DNA of 64,000 nt from Syntrophus sp963665935 (GCA_963665935.1 OY762510.1:62001-126000), one strand, 5' to 3'; shown: positions 32,891 through 43,439, counted from the first letter of the stretch. The notes: generated from the letters alone by a model not told the origin. Made by a program: numbers and translations.

Positions 32891-33802
32891 ATGAATACAT
32901 CCGACCTGCAGTCAGAAATCCGCGCGCTGCTCCGGGAACGGAAGGGCATTCTGCTGGCTCACTACTACCAGAGGGAAGAAGTCCAGGACATTGCCGACTT
33001 TCTCGGGGATTCGCTGGCCCTGAGCATCGAGGCCGCCCAGACGGAAGCCGAGGTCATTGTCTTCGCCGGTGTTCATTTCATGGCTGAAAGCGCATCCATC
33101 CTGAGTCCGGACAAAACCGTCCTCCTGCCTCACCTGGATGCCGGCTGTCCCCTGGCGGACAAGGTAACCCCAGCCGCCCTGGAAAAAGCCCGGCAGCAGT
33201 ATCCCGATGCTGCGGTTGTCACCTACATCAATTCATCAGCGGAGATCAAGGCGCACTCCGACATCTGCTGCACCTCGTCCAACGCCGTCAAGGTGGTCAA
33301 CAGCCTGCAGGATGCCCGGCAGATCCTGATGATCCCCGATGGGAATCTGGCCCGTTACGTGGCCAGGTTGACAGACAAGGAAATCATCCCCTGGGATGGC
33401 TATTGTCCCTTTCACCATTTTATGCAGCCGGAAGAGGTCGCCCGGTCCAAGGCGGAACACCCGGATGCCCTTTTCATCGCCCATCCGGAATGCAATGCAG
33501 CCGTCCTGGAGATGGCGGACTTTGTGGGCAGCACAGCGGCGATGATCCAGTTCTGCAAGACCACGGAGGCCCAAAAAATTATCGTCGGCACGGAGATCGG
33601 GATCATGATCCCGCTGAAGAAACAGAATCCCGAGAAGATTTTCATTTCGCCGTCTAAAAGTCTCGTCTGCCTGACGATGAAAATGATCACCCTGGAAAAC
33701 ATTCTGGAGTCCCTCAAAACGATGCAACCGGTCGTGAAGGTTCCCGAAGCGATCCGTATCCCCGCAAAGAGGGCTCTGGACCGGATGCTGGCCGTCCGCT
33801 GA
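32891..33802 (+). CDS. nadA: Quinolinate synthase NadA
   Basis: NadA condenses iminoaspartate with dihydroxyacetone phosphate to quinolinate in NAD synthesis. The 303 residues carry the three 4Fe-4S ligands: Cys86 (LDAGCPLAD), Cys172 (DGYCPFHHFM) and Cys260 (SLVCLTMKM). The N-terminal ILLAHYYQREEVQDIAD and HPEC segments are also typical. GAGG lies nine bases before the ATG. nadB and nadC are not next to it. The 212-nt gap to moeA holds an AT-rich stretch that could carry both promoters. Confidence 0.97.
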   Translation: MNTSDLQSEIRALLRERKGILLAHYYQREEVQDIADFLGDSLALSIEAAQTEAEVIVFAGVHFMAESASILSPDKTVLLPHLDAGCPLADKVTPAALEKARQQYPDAAVVTYINSSAEIKAHSDICCTSSNAVKVVNSLQDARQILMIPDGNLARYVARLTDKEIIPWDGYCPFHHFMQPEEVARSKAEHPDALFIAHPECNAAVLEMADFVGSTAAMIQFCKTTEAQKIIVGTEIGIMIPLKKQNPEKIFISPSKSLVCLTMKMITLENILESLKTMQPVVKVPEAIRIPAKRALDRMLAVR

Positions 33803-33920
33803 AAAAGGGTCTTCCCAATTTAAACCTGCTGTCGCCATCCTGATTCTGTCGATAACTGACTATACTGCAGGATGGCAGGACGACCGGAATTCCTGTCAGG
33901 TAAATTCCGGTCGAAATTTT

Positions 33921-36900
33921 TTGAAATTGAGAAAAATCATATCCACCAAAGGTCCTGCCGCTCCGGTTCTCCGGATGCTTTACGAAAAAATAGACCAAGG
34001 CGCCGAACAGTTATCCGTCAACCGGCTGCACGGCTCGGCCAATGCCTTTCTGCTCGCGGCTCTGTCGGAACAGCTCGGCAGACCCATGGTCGTTCTGAGC
34101 CCGACGGAGAAAGAGACGCGGACAATTTTTTCGGATCTTTCCCTCTTTCTCGGTGGGGACAAGGTCTTCCTCTATCCCCCCTGGGATATTCAGAGCACGG
34201 AAATGTTCGCCCTGCAGCGTGACGTCGAACTGGTCCGCATGGAGATTCTGGCCCGCCTGCTGGCGGACGAACCGGCCGTCGTCGTCGCCCCGCTGAAAGC
34301 CCTCATGCAGAAGGTCGTTCCGCGAAGCCTTCTCGACGCCTACCTGGAGATTATTGCACCGGGCGGCGAGATCCCCAGGGAGGATCTTGTCGCCAAACTG
34401 ATCGCCGGCGGGTATCAGCGAACAACCCTCGTGGAAGAAAAAGGGGCGTTCAGCCTGAGGGGGCATGTGCTGGACATCTTCCCCCCCATGGAGAACCAGC
34501 CGCTCCGCCTGGAGTTCGATGGGGATGAACTGGAATCGGTGCGCACCTTTGACCCAGCCTCCCAGCGCTCCACCGGCAGGCAGGATGCCTTCGTCCTTTC
34601 CCCGGCACGGGAGGTGATTTTTTCCGAAGACCGCCGGCAGATGGCGCTGCAGAATATCCGCAGCCGGGCAAAAACCCTGGAATTGCCTCGGAACGTGCGG
34701 GAACAGCTGTCTGAAATGATCGACGTGGGTCTGTCCGCATCCCTGAACCCGCTTTTTCTGCCCCTTTTCTACGAGTCCCTGGACCCGGCTTCTCCGCAAT
34801 CCGCCCCGCGTTCCAGCAGCACGGAAACAGAAAAACCGGGCGCTGCCGCGACGGCGCTTCAACTGGGAAGCTTTTTCAATTACCTTCCCGGAAACTGCCT
34901 TCTCGTGCTGGATGACGCCCTGGCCCTGGAAAATGCCGGACAGAGCATTGAAAATGAGATCGACCGCTGCCTGTTGAAGGCAAAGCGGGAAGAAAAATTC
35001 TACCTGGAACGGGAAGCGTCCTATGTCAGCAAGTCCTCCTTTCTAAAAGAGATGCGCCGTTTTCAGCGGATGATTCTGGAGGGACTCTCCCTGGACCGCC
35101 GGCCGGAATTTTTTTCCGAAGGGGAATCCGATTCTCTCCCTGTCAAGGTTGAATCCCTTTTCCTTCCTTTGGAGACGGACCCGGGGTTCGGCGACCTCCA
35201 CCGGGGTCCCGGAAGCGAAGACACCCTGCTTTCCCCGCTGATCGAACGGATCCGGCCCTGGCTGCAGACGGGAATACTGGTGACGTTTTTCTGCTCCGGC
35301 AGGGAAAGCCTTCAGCGGATGCGCCACCTCCTGGAAAACTATGAGCTGCCCGTCCGATTGCCGGAAGGCTCTCTGCTCGACGAAGTCCTGCGTTTCCCCG
35401 GGCCCGGCGAACTGAGCCTGCGGGAAGGCAGGCTGAGCCGGAGTTTTCTCTTTCCCGACCTGAACCTGGCCGTCATCAGTGAAGAGGAGCTTTTCGGAAA
35501 GAAAATCACGGGAAGGCGCGTCCGTTCCGCCCGGGAGGGTTACTTCCTGCGCTCTTTCGGCGACCTGAAAGAGGGGGATTACGTCGTCCACAAGGATCAC
35601 GGCATCGGCCTCTACCAGGGACTGCATAAACTCAATGTCGGCGGCATTGAAAACGACTTCCTCCTTCTCAGCTATTCAAGCGGCGATAAGCTCTATCTTC
35701 CCGTGGACCGCCTCGACCAGATTTCCCGGTACATCGGTCCCGACAATTATATCCCCAAAGTCGACAAGCTGGGGGGAACGTCCTGGGACGCCGTCCGGGA
35801 GCGGGTCAAGAAATCCATCCGGGAGGTCGCCGAGGAACTGGTGGCCATTTACGCCGCCCGGGAAATCATGGAGCGGCGGTCTTTTGCACCCCCTGACGCC
35901 GTTTACGAAGAATTCTGCGCCGCCTTTTCCTACGACGAAACGCCCGATCAGGCCCGGGCCATCGAAGACATCCATGTCGACATGAACAGCGCGAAGCCCA
36001 TGGACCGGCTGGTCTGTGGCGATGCGGGATTCGGCAAGACGGAAGTGGCCATGCGGGCGGCTTTCCGCACGGTCATGGACGGCAGGCAGGTCGCCGTTCT
36101 CGTTCCCACCACCATCCTGGCGGAACAGCACTACGAAACCTTCGGCAGCCGCATGAAAAACTACCCCATCCGCATCGAGGCCCTCAACCGTTTTCGGAAC
36201 AAGGCGGAACAGTCAGCGGTTCTGGAAGGCCTCCGCAAGGGCCAGGTGGACATCGTCATCGGCACGCACCGGCTACTCTCGAAAGATGTGACCTTCAAGA
36301 ACCTGGGGCTGGTGGTCATCGATGAGGAACAACGCTTCGGCGTTTCCCACAAGGAAAAATTGAAGAAGTTAAGGACCCTGGTCGATGTCCTTACCCTCTC
36401 GGCCACGCCGATTCCCCGGACCCTTCATCTGTCGCTGGTGGGAATCCGCGATCTGTCCATCATCAACACGCCGCCGGAAGACCGGCAGACCATCAAGACC
36501 TATGTCCTGGAGTTCAATGAAGAAATCATCCGGGACACCATCCGGGGGGAACTGGCCCGCAACGGCCAGGTCTTCTTCCTCCATGACCGGGTCAAGTCCA
36601 TCTACACCATGGCCCGCTTTGTGGAGAAACTGGTCCCGGAGGCAGAGATAAGCGTCGTCCACGGACAGATGAAGCCCAAGGAGATCGAGGACGCCATGGG
36701 CCGGTTTCTGCGGAAGGAGTGCAATGTCCTGGTCTGCACAACCATCATCGGCTCCGGTCTGGATATCCCCACGGCCAATACGATTCTCATCAACCGGGCC
36801 GACCGGTTCGGCCTGGCCCAGCTCTACCAGATCCGGGGACGGGTGGGACGGTCCAGCGAAGAGGCCTACGCCTATCTTCTCGTGCCCAAGGGCATGCTGC

Positions 36901-37556
36901 TTTCCCGGGACGCCCAGAAACGGTTGCAGGTCATTATGGACTTTTCGGAACCCGGCTCCGGCTTCCGGATCGCCTCCAGCGACATGGAGATAAGGGGAGG
37001 CGGCAATCTGCTGGGAACTTCGCAGTCGGGGCACGTGTCGGCGGTCGGCTACGAACTGTACACGGAACTCATGGAAAAGACGATTCGCGAAATCAAGGGA
37101 GAGGCGATGCCGGAGGAAGAAGTGGTGCCGGAAATTCACCTGGGGCTCCCGGCCTTTATCCCGGAAGAATACATGGCGGATGTGCATCGGCGGCTGGTCA
37201 CGTACAAACGGATCTCCACCGCCGATTCAGATGAAGAACTGGCGGAAATCCGTGAAGAACTGGCGGATTGCTTCGGCTACCTGCCGCCGGAAGTGGCCAA
37301 TCTCCTCGATGTCATCCGGCTTCGCAACCGCCTGAAGGAGCTCCGGGCCAGGAAAATGGGCTACGATTCGAAACAGATGTTCATCTTTTTTAGCGCCGAC
37401 ACACCCGTGGAACCCGAGCGGATACTGGCCCTGGCCCGCCGGAAGTTCCGCGGCCTGCGTCTGACGCCGGACTACAAGCTCTACATCCCCCTTCCCGGTC
37501 TGCAGGGGAATGAAATTCTGCCCGCAGCAGGGGAGGTGTTGCGTCTACTCTCCTGA
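33921..37556 (+). CDS. mfd: Transcription-repair coupling factor Mfd
   Basis: Mfd removes RNA polymerase stalled at DNA lesions and recruits UvrA. The 1211 residues show the UvrB-like N-terminal module, the RNA-polymerase-interaction (CarD-like) domain at GDYVVHKDHGIGLYQG near 552, and a RecG-like translocase with Walker A CGDAGFGKTEVAMRAAF near 700, DEEQRFG near 800 and QIRGRVGRS. A C-terminal TRCF domain closes the protein. The first codon appears to be TTG with a poor Shine-Dalgarno sequence, so the exact start is uncertain. uvrA lies 1.2 kb downstream. Confidence 0.97.
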   Translation: MKLRKIISTKGPAAPVLRMLYEKIDQGAEQLSVNRLHGSANAFLLAALSEQLGRPMVVLSPTEKETRTIFSDLSLFLGGDKVFLYPPWDIQSTEMFALQRDVELVRMEILARLLADEPAVVVAPLKALMQKVVPRSLLDAYLEIIAPGGEIPREDLVAKLIAGGYQRTTLVEEKGAFSLRGHVLDIFPPMENQPLRLEFDGDELESVRTFDPASQRSTGRQDAFVLSPAREVIFSEDRRQMALQNIRSRAKTLELPRNVREQLSEMIDVGLSASLNPLFLPLFYESLDPASPQSAPRSSSTETEKPGAAATALQLGSFFNYLPGNCLLVLDDALALENAGQSIENEIDRCLLKAKREEKFYLEREASYVSKSSFLKEMRRFQRMILEGLSLDRRPEFFSEGESDSLPVKVESLFLPLETDPGFGDLHRGPGSEDTLLSPLIERIRPWLQTGILVTFFCSGRESLQRMRHLLENYELPVRLPEGSLLDEVLRFPGPGELSLREGRLSRSFLFPDLNLAVISEEELFGKKITGRRVRSAREGYFLRSFGDLKEGDYVVHKDHGIGLYQGLHKLNVGGIENDFLLLSYSSGDKLYLPVDRLDQISRYIGPDNYIPKVDKLGGTSWDAVRERVKKSIREVAEELVAIYAAREIMERRSFAPPDAVYEEFCAAFSYDETPDQARAIEDIHVDMNSAKPMDRLVCGDAGFGKTEVAMRAAFRTVMDGRQVAVLVPTTILAEQHYETFGSRMKNYPIRIEALNRFRNKAEQSAVLEGLRKGQVDIVIGTHRLLSKDVTFKNLGLVVIDEEQRFGVSHKEKLKKLRTLVDVLTLSATPIPRTLHLSLVGIRDLSIINTPPEDRQTIKTYVLEFNEEIIRDTIRGELARNGQVFFLHDRVKSIYTMARFVEKLVPEAEISVVHGQMKPKEIEDAMGRFLRKECNVLVCTTIIGSGLDIPTANTILINRADRFGLAQLYQIRGRVGRSSEEAYAYLLVPKGMLLSRDAQKRLQVIMDFSEPGSGFRIASSDMEIRGGGNLLGTSQSGHVSAVGYELYTELMEKTIREIKGEAMPEEEVVPEIHLGLPAFIPEEYMADVHRRLVTYKRISTADSDEELAEIREELADCFGYLPPEVANLLDVIRLRNRLKELRARKMGYDSKQMFIFFSADTPVEPERILALARRKFRGLRLTPDYKLYIPLPGLQGNEILPAAGEVLRLLS

Positions 37557-37696
37557 AAAAAGGGCAGAGAACAGAAGAAACAGATCCGGAACAGGAATAA
37601 GCATTGAAGCCGGAAACGCATTCTGCTAGAGTTTCGCTCGATATATCATTTTGATGCAGTCTTTCATCCCGAATTGCATTCAAAAGGAGGCTTTCC

Positions 37697-38665
37697 TTGA
37701 AAAAGATTTTTGCCTTTGCCGCGGTCCTGCTTTCCATCCTGACCGCTCCCCTCTCAGGGCGGGCGGAAGTGGTTGATCGCATTGTCGCCTATGTCAATAA
37801 CGAGATCATCACCCTGGTGGAATTGAACACGGCCTTCAAGCCATATATGAAAAGGATCGAAGACAATGTCCCAGCGGGAGACAGGGAACGGATGATAGCA
37901 GAAACCAAACGCACCCTGCTGAACCGGATGATCGACACCCTGCTCATTGAACAGGAAGCGAAGAAATCAGGCATCACCGCCACGGACGAAGATGTCCTGT
38001 CCTCGATTAGAACGATGCTGGCCAAGCAGAAAACGACTTTGGAGGCGTTCCAGAAGTCCCTCGCCAGCGAAGGCACCACCTTTGATACCTACAAGAAAGA
38101 CGTGAAGGAATCCATGGTCCGGAGTCGCCTCCTCCGGCGGGAAGTCCGTTCCAAGATTTACGTCAGCGACGAGGAAATCGGCGAATACTATCGCCTCCAT
38201 CGGGAGGATTATGAAGGGAGCGAAGCGGTCCATCTCAAGCAGATCCTTCTGCCCTTCCCGAAAAACATGGACAGCAATGCCAAGGCAAAACTTCAGGCGG
38301 AGGCAACGGATATCCTGAAGCGTCTCAAGGCGGGAGAATCCTTTGATGCGCTCGCAGCCCAGCTTGCCCGGGGAGCGGCAGCCTCTTCCAGTGGAGATCT
38401 CGGATATGTGGAAAAAGGCACCATGCTGCCCGAAGTGGAAAAAGTGGCCTTCAGCCTGAGCAGGAATGCCATCAGCGACGTTATTGAATCACCTGTGGGC
38501 TTTCACATAATTCAGGTGGTCGACCGCCGTGGAGAAGGCAACAAGTCGATTGAAATCATACGGCAAGAGATAAAAGCCAAGCTCGAGGATGAGAAGATCG
38601 ATAAGAAGCTTGATTCCTGGCTCAGCGATTTAAGGGCTCGATCTCACATTGTCATAAAGCTGTAG
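37697..38665 (+). CDS. SurA-like periplasmic peptidyl-prolyl isomerase
   Basis: A 322-residue exported chaperone that starts at a TTG with AAAGGAGG seven bases upstream. A signal peptide ends near LSGRA (residue 22). A SurA N-terminal domain follows (VVDRIVAYVNNEIITLVEL). One parvulin/PpiC domain lies at about 170-270 (HLKQILLPFP, SSGDLGYVEKGTMLPEVE, VGFHIIQVVDRR). SurA helps outer-membrane proteins to fold. With a single rotamase domain it may be a SurA/PrsA-type relative and not a strict ortholog. Confidence 0.88.
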   Translation: MKKIFAFAAVLLSILTAPLSGRAEVVDRIVAYVNNEIITLVELNTAFKPYMKRIEDNVPAGDRERMIAETKRTLLNRMIDTLLIEQEAKKSGITATDEDVLSSIRTMLAKQKTTLEAFQKSLASEGTTFDTYKKDVKESMVRSRLLRREVRSKIYVSDEEIGEYYRLHREDYEGSEAVHLKQILLPFPKNMDSNAKAKLQAEATDILKRLKAGESFDALAAQLARGAAASSSGDLGYVEKGTMLPEVEKVAFSLSRNAISDVIESPVGFHIIQVVDRRGEGNKSIEIIRQEIKAKLEDEKIDKKLDSWLSDLRARSHIVIKL

Positions 38666-38818
38666 TTCCAATTCTCCATCAAAAGCATTCGCTGCGTCGG
38701 CGGACCTTGCCGGCTCCTTGACCTTCGTCCTGGAAACCGCCGGCGGCGACGGCGCATCGCCTCCTGGAAGTCTTCATCGACCTTGAATTGGAAGAACACC
38801 ATAGGACCTATCTTTAAC

Positions 38819-41674
38819 ATGTCCGATTTTATCCGCATCAAGGGTGCGTCACAGCACAACCTGAAAAACATCAGCCTCGACATCCCCCGCAACCAGTTGG
38901 TCGTCATCACCGGAGTCAGCGGTTCAGGAAAATCCTCCCTGGCCTTTGACACGATTTATGCGGAAGGTCAGCGGAGGTATGTGGAGTCGCTGTCCACCTA
39001 CGCCCGGCAATTCATCGGCCAGATGGACAAACCGGACGTGGAATCCATCGAGGGACTGTCGCCCGCCATCGCCATCGAACAGCGCTCCGCCAGCCATAAC
39101 CCCCGTTCCACCGTGGGCACCGTTACGGAGATATACGATTACCTGCGTCTCCTCTTCGCCCGGATCGGCATTCCCCACTGCACCGTCTGCGGCCGGGAAA
39201 TCCGCTCTCAGAAGATCGATACGATGGTGGAGACGGTCCTGAGTCTACCGGAAAAAACCCGGCTGATCGTCCTGGCGCCGATTGTCCGAGGGAAAAAAGG
39301 GGAGTTTCAAAAGGAATTCAAAAAGCTGCAGCGGGAGGGCTATGTCCGGGTCCGGGTTGACGGAGAGATCCGTGAACTGGAGGAAGAAATCCAGCTGGAC
39401 AAGAACCGGCGGCATGATATCGATGTGGTGGTCGATCGCCTGGTTCTTCGGGAAGGCATCCGGCAGCGTCTCCGGGATTCCCTGGAAACGGCCTCCGCCC
39501 TGACCGACGGCCTGGTCCGCATCGATCTCATCGAGGGGAAAGAAATCCTTTTCAGTGAAAAGTATTCCTGTCCAATCTGCGGCGTCAGCCTCCCCGAACT
39601 GGCGCCCCGGCTCTTTTCCTTCAACAGCCCCTATGGTGCCTGCCCGGACTGCAGCGGTCTGGGAACCCGGATGTATTTTGACGAAGACCTCGTGATTCCA
39701 GATCCGGCTCTGTCCATCCGCGAAGGGGCCATCGCCCCCTGGGCGGGACGCAGTTCCCTGCAGTATTTCTCGATGATGGACGCCCTGGCCCGGCATTACG
39801 GCTTCGATCTCAATTCCCCCTTCCGGGATCTCCCGGAGAACATCCAGAATGTCCTCCTTTACGGTTCCGGGGAAGAGGAGATCCAGTTCTTCGCTGACCG
39901 CGGAGGACGGCGCTTCTTTTACAACCGGCCGTTCGAAGGGGTGCTCACCCAACTGGACCGGCGCTACCATGAATCCCCATACAGCAACGTAAGGATGGAT
40001 CTATCCCGGTACATCAGTCTCCGGGAATGCCCGACCTGCCTGGGTACGCGCCTCAAAAAGGAAAGCCTGGCCGTTACGGTCAACGGGAAGAATATCCAGG
40101 AGGTCTGCCTGCTGTCCATCCGGGAATGCATGGACTTCTTCTCCTCCCTGTCCCTTTCCCCCCAGGAGATTCTCATCTCGGAACGGATACTCAAGGAGAT
40201 CAAGGACCGCCTGACCTTTCTGCTTGACGTGGGGATGGACTACCTGGATCTGGCACGCTCAGCCGGGACCCTTTCCGGCGGCGAAGGCCAGCGCATCCGG
40301 CTGGCGACCCAGATCGGCTCGGGTCTGGTAGGGGTCCTCTACGTCCTCGATGAACCCACCGTCGGCCTCCATCAGCGGGACAACGAGCGGTTGATCTCGA
40401 CCCTGAAGCGCCTGCGGGACATGGGCAACACCGTGTTGGTGGTGGAGCATGACCAGGACATGATGCTGGCCTCGGATTCCATCATCGACATGGGACCGGG
40501 AGCGGGCGTCCACGGCGGGGAAGTCACCTTTCAGGGCACCCCGGAGGAAATCATGGGAAGCAAAGCCTCCCTGACCGGCCGGTACCTCTCCGGCCGCCTC
40601 TCCATTCCCCTCCCCCCTGCCCGGCGGCCTCTTCCCTCACGGTTCATCCACCTGGAAGGCGCCCATGAGCATAACCTGAAGGACCTCACCATCCGGATTC
40701 CCGTCGGCGTCTTCACCGCCGTCACCGGCGTTTCCGGCTCCGGAAAAAGCACGATGATCATTGAAACCCTCCACCGGGTCATGTCCCGGCAGTTGAACAA
40801 CCGGAGGGGCGGCATGGGAAAGATCCGCCGGGTCGTCGATCTCGGCGGCATCGAACGGGTCATCCTGATCAACCAGCAGCCCATCGGCAGAACGCCCCGG
40901 TCCAATCCGGTCACCTATACCGGCGGGTTTTCCTTCATCCGGGATCTCTTCACAGGCCTCCCGGAGGCGAGAATGCGGGGGTACAAACCGGGCCGCTTCA
41001 GCTTCAACGTCAAGGGCGGACGCTGCGAGGCCTGCGAGGGCAACGGGCTGATCAAGATTGAAATGCACTTCCTGCCCGATGTCTATGTCACCTGCGACGC
41101 CTGCGGCGGCAAACGCTTCAACCCGGATACCCTGGACATCCGTTACAAAGACAAGAACATCGCCGATGTCCTGGACATGACCGTCAATCAGGCCCTGGTC
41201 TTCTTCGAGAACATCCCGGCCATCCGGGGCCGCCTGCAATCTCTGTTCGATGTCGGTCTGGGATACATCCGCCTGGGACAGTCGGCCACCACCCTCTCCG
41301 GCGGCGAGGCGCAGCGGATCAAGCTCTCCCGGGAACTGGGCAAACGGGCCAACAGCAACACCCTTTACATCCTCGATGAACCAACCATCGGCCTGCACTT
41401 CGCCGATATTCAGAAGCTGCTGAATGTCCTGATGCGCCTCGTGGACATGGGCAACACGGTGGTCGTCATTGAGCACAACCTGGACGTCATCAAGTCAGCC
41501 GACTACATCATCGATCTCGGTCCCGAAGGGGGGCCGGGCGGGGGACGGATCATGGCCTCGGGAACGCCGGAGGAGGTTGCCGCCGTAGAGGCATGCCCCA
41601 CGGGCCGTTTTCTGCGCGCCGTCCTTGAAGCCGGATCAAGGGAAGGCCCTGAAAAAAAAGAGCACAGGAGGTGA
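38819..41674 (+). CDS. uvrA: Excinuclease ABC subunit A
   Basis: UvrA is the damage-recognition ATPase of nucleotide excision repair. The ATG at 38819 (MSDFIRIKGASQHNLKN) is preferred to the TTG at 38783, giving 951 residues. Both ATPase halves are complete: Walker A GVSGSGKSSL and GVSGSGKSTM, signatures LSGGEGQRIRLA and LSGGEAQRIKLS. Two zinc modules are visible (CPICG...CPDCSG, CEACEG...CDACGG). The Smr gene starts 4 nt after its stop. mfd upstream belongs to the same repair pathway. Confidence 0.97.
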   Translation: MSDFIRIKGASQHNLKNISLDIPRNQLVVITGVSGSGKSSLAFDTIYAEGQRRYVESLSTYARQFIGQMDKPDVESIEGLSPAIAIEQRSASHNPRSTVGTVTEIYDYLRLLFARIGIPHCTVCGREIRSQKIDTMVETVLSLPEKTRLIVLAPIVRGKKGEFQKEFKKLQREGYVRVRVDGEIRELEEEIQLDKNRRHDIDVVVDRLVLREGIRQRLRDSLETASALTDGLVRIDLIEGKEILFSEKYSCPICGVSLPELAPRLFSFNSPYGACPDCSGLGTRMYFDEDLVIPDPALSIREGAIAPWAGRSSLQYFSMMDALARHYGFDLNSPFRDLPENIQNVLLYGSGEEEIQFFADRGGRRFFYNRPFEGVLTQLDRRYHESPYSNVRMDLSRYISLRECPTCLGTRLKKESLAVTVNGKNIQEVCLLSIRECMDFFSSLSLSPQEILISERILKEIKDRLTFLLDVGMDYLDLARSAGTLSGGEGQRIRLATQIGSGLVGVLYVLDEPTVGLHQRDNERLISTLKRLRDMGNTVLVVEHDQDMMLASDSIIDMGPGAGVHGGEVTFQGTPEEIMGSKASLTGRYLSGRLSIPLPPARRPLPSRFIHLEGAHEHNLKDLTIRIPVGVFTAVTGVSGSGKSTMIIETLHRVMSRQLNNRRGGMGKIRRVVDLGGIERVILINQQPIGRTPRSNPVTYTGGFSFIRDLFTGLPEARMRGYKPGRFSFNVKGGRCEACEGNGLIKIEMHFLPDVYVTCDACGGKRFNPDTLDIRYKDKNIADVLDMTVNQALVFFENIPAIRGRLQSLFDVGLGYIRLGQSATTLSGGEAQRIKLSRELGKRANSNTLYILDEPTIGLHFADIQKLLNVLMRLVDMGNTVVVIEHNLDVIKSADYIIDLGPEGGPGGGRIMASGTPEEVAAVEACPTGRFLRAVLEAGSREGPEKKEHRR

Positions 41675-41678
41675 AGGA

Positions 41679-42401
41679 ATGAAAATTCCAATCTCCTCTT
41701 TGACTTTCAATCCTTTCGCGAATATCGACGTCCGGCTCCCGAAGAAAGTCCCAATCTGCCCCCGAAATCCCCGTCTTTCCGTTGCGCCGCTCAACGGGAA
41801 AGACGACCCGGTTCTTGACCTTGAAGCGGAGCGTCAGCAGTTTCTGGACGCCATGGACAGGGATGGGGTAAAACCCATGGACAGAGGCAGACGGGATATC
41901 GGGACACAGGGAAGATCACCGCTGACCCTCTGTCCGCCGGCCGATGAAGCCTCCGAAGTTCTCTTGAGCCTGCACAAATTGGTTGAGGTCGGAGAGGGTT
42001 TTACCGTCTCTGAAACACCGGAATACATGGAAGGAACGGGATGCCATGTCCCTTCGTCCTATGCCCGGCGGCTCCACCGGGGTGATTTTTCCATCCAGGC
42101 CTTTATCGATCTCCATGGCATGAACGCTGAAGAGGCCGGAACGGCCGTCGAAATCTTTCTTAAAGATGCCGTGGCAACGGGCAAACGGGCCGTCCTGATC
42201 ATCCATGGACGCGGCCTTTCCTCGCGAGACGAACCGGTCCTCAAAAACCGAGTCCGGGCCCGGCTGACCTCCAGAGCCTGGCAGAAATGGCTCATTGCCT
42301 TTTCCAGCGCCCAATCCTTCGATGGAGGCGCGGGAGCGACTTACGTCCTCCTCAGACAGCACCCTTACTCCGGGAAATCTGCGAAGCGGACGGGAAATTA
42401 G
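41679..42401 (+). CDS. Smr-domain protein
   Basis: A 240-residue protein; AGGAGG before the ATG at 41679 fixes the start. The C-terminal half is an Smr domain, the nuclease module also found at the end of MutS2: FIDLHGMNAEEAGTAVEIFL and VLIIHGRGLSSRDEPVLK. The N-terminal half is a poorly conserved linker. Such stand-alone Smr proteins may cleave nicked or branched nucleic acid or act on RNA at stalled ribosomes. It is tightly linked to uvrA. Confidence 0.85.
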   Translation: MKIPISSLTFNPFANIDVRLPKKVPICPRNPRLSVAPLNGKDDPVLDLEAERQQFLDAMDRDGVKPMDRGRRDIGTQGRSPLTLCPPADEASEVLLSLHKLVEVGEGFTVSETPEYMEGTGCHVPSSYARRLHRGDFSIQAFIDLHGMNAEEAGTAVEIFLKDAVATGKRAVLIIHGRGLSSRDEPVLKNRVRARLTSRAWQKWLIAFSSAQSFDGGAGATYVLLRQHPYSGKSAKRTGN

Positions 42402-42472
42402 GAAACGCAACCGGCTCCGCAGCCTCTTATCCTTATGCGCGCCGCTGTTGTCTCTGCCTCCTCCCCCTGAAA

Positions 42473-43174
42473 TCATCCCTGATCCGGGACTGAATTCAGT
42501 TCCCCGAAGGCGGCCATTGCCTCCGCCACAAAGGCGCGAACCAGCTTTTCGTCTTTGCGCCCATCCGGCCCTTCAACCCCGGTATGGGAATCCACCCCGG
42601 CCGGACGCACCTGGAGGACCGCCCTCCGGACGTTTTCCGGTCTCAGGCCGCCCGCCAGAATCAGAGGCTTCGGGGAAAGATTCACCAGTCGACGGCTGAC
42701 CGACCAGTCGTGCACCCGCCCCGTTGCTCCGCAGGCGCCCGTTGACGGATCCCAACTATCCGTTATGAAGGCGTCAACGAGCGGTGAATAGCGGAGGACT
42801 TCCGCAATCAGGTTTTCCAGAGAATTTTCCTTGACGATCAGACTCTTGATAATGGCCAGTTCCGGTGCGACCTGCCGCAACCGCGACAGTTCCGCCAGGG
42901 AAATCTCTCCGTGAAGCTGAACGATCCGGACGCCCAGTCTTCGGCATAACCCCGCGACGGAATCGGCCTCCTGAAGGTAAGTAATGAGGACCGCCTCCAC
43001 GGGTGGATTTAAACGGGCAATAATCGCCGCCGCCTCGCTGTCGCTCAGATCTTCCCGGTGAAAGGCGAGGCGCAAGGGGAATCCCAGATGGGTCGCCCCG
43101 GCGCCAGCCAGCATCTGCGCCTCCACCAGATCTCTTACGCCCGCAATCTGAATCATTTTTTCAAAATTCCGCAT
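42473..43174 (-). CDS. Phosphoribosylanthranilate isomerase-like protein lacking the catalytic Cys
   Basis: A 233-residue TIM-barrel protein of the TrpF type. Family features present are the opening IQIAGVRDLVEAQMLAGAGA, RIVQLHGEISLAEL, DSWDPSTGACGATGRVHDW, LAGGLRPENVRRAV and GVDSHTGVEG-PDGRKDEK. Genuine TrpF begins KxCG, with Cys as the general base; here the segment is QIAG, so both Lys and Cys are replaced. The acid-side Asp region is kept. No other trp gene is near. It may catalyse a different isomerisation or have lost activity. It is convergent with the Smr gene. Confidence 0.72.
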   Translation of the reverse strand: MRNFEKMIQIAGVRDLVEAQMLAGAGATHLGFPLRLAFHREDLSDSEAAAIIARLNPPVEAVLITYLQEADSVAGLCRRLGVRIVQLHGEISLAELSRLRQVAPELAIIKSLIVKENSLENLIAEVLRYSPLVDAFITDSWDPSTGACGATGRVHDWSVSRRLVNLSPKPLILAGGLRPENVRRAVLQVRPAGVDSHTGVEGPDGRKDEKLVRAFVAEAMAAFGELNSVPDQG

Positions 43175-43439
43175 GCCACAAAAGACCTTTAACCTTATCT
43201 TTCAATTTTTTTCCGCTCCGAAAATGGCCGATTTCCTTCACATCTTGCGATCCGACTCCCGCATAAATCAAATGGGGACCGGAATACAAAGGTTTCAGGG
43301 GTGAAGAAGATAACATTTAAGCACGATCTGCATGATGTTTCCATTTGACACAACCCGACAATGTTATTATTATGGACGAGCTTTGAAACGCAATTCAAAT
43401 CAAACCTGCAGTCTTGACCAAATCAGAAAGGAGAAAAAA

